Source: Halococcaceae archaeon
GTDB taxonomy: Archaea > Halobacteriota > Halobacteria > Halobacteriales > Halalkalicoccaceae
NCBI GenBank assembly: GCA_007128515.1
Contig: SKXI01000029.1
Location: forward strand, 1 to 5,877
DNA length: 5,877 nucleotides
Direction of reading: 5' to 3'
Notes under the pieces: generated by a model
Databases searched by the model: none
The model's input: only the letters and a program-made list of their open reading frames with translations
What the model was told of the DNA's origin: nothing
Shown here: positions 4,998 to 5,877 of the stretch, one piece after another
Numbering within the stretch: position 1 is the first letter of the stretch
Layout: each line of letters starts with the position of its first letter
Position numbers and translations under genes: made by a program

Positions 4998-5417
4998 GTG
5001 GACGTCGTCTACCTCACCCGCGGGCTCGCCGAGTGGCTCCTCGAGATGAGCGCGGAGGAGGAGCCCGAGCAGTTCGCCGTCGCCCTCGAGGTGACGTCCG
5101 CGGGCGAGTTCGAGGCGGACCTCGGGCTCGCCGAGGAGGTGCCGGTCTTCACGCACTTCTACCACCCCGATGCAGGGAGATCGGTGACTGCGGTGTTCGG
5201 GATGGACTTCTCGACGCCGATGGGGATGACGAAAGGGCGGTTCGTCTCGCACCCCCGGGGGAACCTCTCGGTAACGCTCAGGGACGACCTGCACGCGGTC
5301 GTCCTCGTCGCGATCCCGCCGTGGGAACTCGCCTCGCTGGCGGCGTTCGACCGCGCGGGCCGGAAGAAGACGATCGAGCTGGTCGACGCCGAACCCCCGG
5401 AAGAGGCCCTACCCTGA
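4998..5417 (+). CDS. Conserved-looking haloarchaeal protein of unknown function
   Basis: A 139-residue acidic soluble protein starting at GTG 4998 (MDVVYLTRGLAEWLLEM). An N-terminal helix is followed by mixed strands: QFAVALEVTSAGEF, PVFTHFYHPDAGRS, VTAVFGMDFSTP, then GRFVSHP (80-86) with S91 and D96/D97, then LHAVVLVAIPPWE (98-110) and a C-terminal RKKTIELVD strand. The strand-rich plan and the S-H-P...S...D stretch faintly recall JAMM/MPN (RPN11-like) deubiquitinase folds, whose motif is H-x-H-P-x(7)-S-x2-D. The first His is Val here and the spacing differs, so metalloprotease activity is not supported. No signal peptide or membrane segment is visible. The codon use is typical of its neighbours, so I take it as a real gene. 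It converges on the ribbon-helix-helix gene with 24 bp between stops. The GTAC palindromes just upstream suggest it is regulated. Confidence 0.75.
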   Translation: MDVVYLTRGLAEWLLEMSAEEEPEQFAVALEVTSAGEFEADLGLAEEVPVFTHFYHPDAGRSVTAVFGMDFSTPMGMTKGRFVSHPRGNLSVTLRDDLHAVVLVAIPPWELASLAAFDRAGRKKTIELVDAEPPEEALP

Positions 5418-5441
5418 CGCGGTCCCCGACGAGAGGCGAGA

Positions 5442-5651
5442 CTACTCCAGGTAGCCCAGATCGCGTAGCTGGGCGGCGATCTCGTCGAACTCGGCCTCGG
5501 TGAGCTGCCCCTGGCGCTGGTGCTGGATGACGATACTCCGGAGGAGAAAGCGGACGAGGTCGCTCGTGCTCGAGAAGCTGGTCCCCTCGATCGTCTCCTC
5601 GACGCGTTCGGCGAGCTCCTTCGGGATCGAGACGGTCGTGTACTCGGTCAT
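5442..5651 (-). CDS. Ribbon-helix-helix (CopG/Arc-type) DNA-binding protein
   Basis: A 69-residue protein likely to bind DNA as a dimer, with the paired N-terminal strands entering the major groove. The strand is MTEYTTVSIP (1-10), helix A is KELAERVEETIEG (11-23), the turn is TSFSST, and helix B is SDLVRFLLRSIVIQ (30-43). This is the usual RHH layout. The tail (44-69, QRQGQLTEAEFDEIAAQL...) forms an extra acidic helix, longer than in the shortest antitoxin-type members. No toxin gene adjoins it, so a transcription factor is more likely than a toxin-antitoxin partner. It lies 38 bp downstream of the glycosyltransferase on the same strand but appears to have its own T-rich promoter. Target sites are unknown; autoregulation or control of the neighbouring genes is speculative. 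Confidence 0.85.
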   Translation of the reverse strand: MTEYTTVSIPKELAERVEETIEGTSFSSTSDLVRFLLRSIVIQHQRQGQLTEAEFDEIAAQLRDLGYLE

Positions 5652-5674
5652 ACCGGGACGAGGCGACGGCGAGG

Positions 5675-5678
5675 AAAA
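5675..5678 (-). promoter_or_regulatory. T-rich promoter box of the RHH gene
   Basis: On the minus strand CCCTTTTCC is centred 25-26 nt before ATG 5651, at leaderless spacing. It falls between the glycosyltransferase stop (5690) and the RHH start, so the RHH gene can be transcribed independently of its upstream neighbour. Confidence 0.45.
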
Positions 5679-5689
5679 GGGGTTGTGAC

Positions 5690-5877
5690 CTACCGATCGC
5701 GGAGGTCGTCGATCCGTCGGAGCTGTTCGCGGTGCAGCGTGACGATCAGGTCCGAGAGCACGCCGAACATGATCAGCTGGACGCCGACGATGATCCCGAA
5801 GGCGGCGACGACGGCGAGCACCTCGTGTGAGATGCCGTAGGCGAACCAGCGGTAGCCGACGTACGACGCCATCCCGC
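5690..5877 (-). CDS. Family 2 glycosyltransferase, C-terminal fragment (runs off the window)
   Basis: Only the last 62 residues are in the window; the frame is open through position 5877, so the ATG at 5872 is not taken as a start. The fragment has YRWFAYGISHE, then a hydrophobic membrane segment of about 23 residues (roughly VLAVVAAFGIIVG to MFGVL), then the juxtamembrane LSDLIVTLHREQLRRIDDL and a basic/acidic tail. From memory this pattern (GISHE, one or two membrane helices, LSDLIVTLHREQ) is typical of the C-termini of haloarchaeal GT2 enzymes related to dolichol-phosphate sugar synthases. These load a sugar from a nucleotide donor onto a lipid carrier on the cytoplasmic membrane face, for example in protein N-glycosylation. 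The catalytic domain is outside the window, so donor and acceptor cannot be judged. Confidence 0.75.
   Translation of the reverse strand, partial: GMASYVGYRWFAYGISHEVLAVVAAFGIIVGVQLIMFGVLSDLIVTLHREQLRRIDDLRDR

Noticed and set aside
5442..5651. Ribbon-helix-helix gene as the antitoxin of a toxin-antitoxin pair
   Set aside because: No small toxin-like gene adjoins it. The neighbours are a glycosyltransferase end and a convergent unknown gene, and it has its own promoter box.
1..5877. CRISPR array, tRNA, rRNA or defence/biosynthetic cluster
   Set aside because: No regularly spaced repeats, no tRNA-like T-arm or anticodon pattern, and no set of genes with recognisable joint function was found on either strand.

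Overview
The window looks like chromosomal DNA from a halophilic archaeon (class Halobacteria). It is GC-rich, the predicted proteins are strongly acidic, and G/C dominates third codon positions. Several starts sit about 25-27 nt downstream of a T/A-rich box with no Shine-Dalgarno sequence, which is the haloarchaeal leaderless arrangement. Several proteins match haloarchaea-restricted families from memory. The genus cannot be fixed from this sequence.

Layout, left to right. 1-445 holds no convincing gene, only a strong TATA-like box (140-146) and a doubtful 28-codon ORF. 446-748 (+) is a small DUF5779-type protein. 749-1268 is a 520-bp gap with patchy coding-like signal that may be gene debris. 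1269-2567 (-) is a 12-segment major facilitator transporter. It lies 52 bp downstream of 2620-3297 (-), a protein with two glyoxalase/VOC domains. 3348-4138 is a dead IS6-type insertion sequence. 4193-4876 (+) resembles a metallo-beta-lactamase fold with a degenerate metal site. 4998-5417 (+) is an unrecognised conserved-looking protein preceded by a cluster of GTAC palindromes. 5442-5651 (-) is a ribbon-helix-helix protein, and 5690-5877 (-) is the C-terminal end of a membrane-anchored family 2 glycosyltransferase that continues beyond the window.

The most informative part is 3298-4192. Two divergent leaderless genes (VOC on -, MBL-like on +) probably once shared an intergenic region of about 104 bp. 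An IS6-type element landed in its middle and left both TATA boxes intact, each about 24-25 bp from an element end. Its transposase (3350-4091) can be reconstructed as exactly 211 codons once two changes are undone: one extra A in a homopolymer, and a 102-bp inserted element with perfect 15-bp terminal inverted repeats and a 3-bp target duplication. The inserted element looks like a MITE, and removing it with one TCA copy restores the transposase reading frame.

I see no new multi-gene system. The genes look like ordinary, mostly independently promoted housekeeping or accessory genes. The points of interest are the nested mobile elements, the GTAC palindrome cluster, the degenerate MBL-like protein and the gap at 749-1268.
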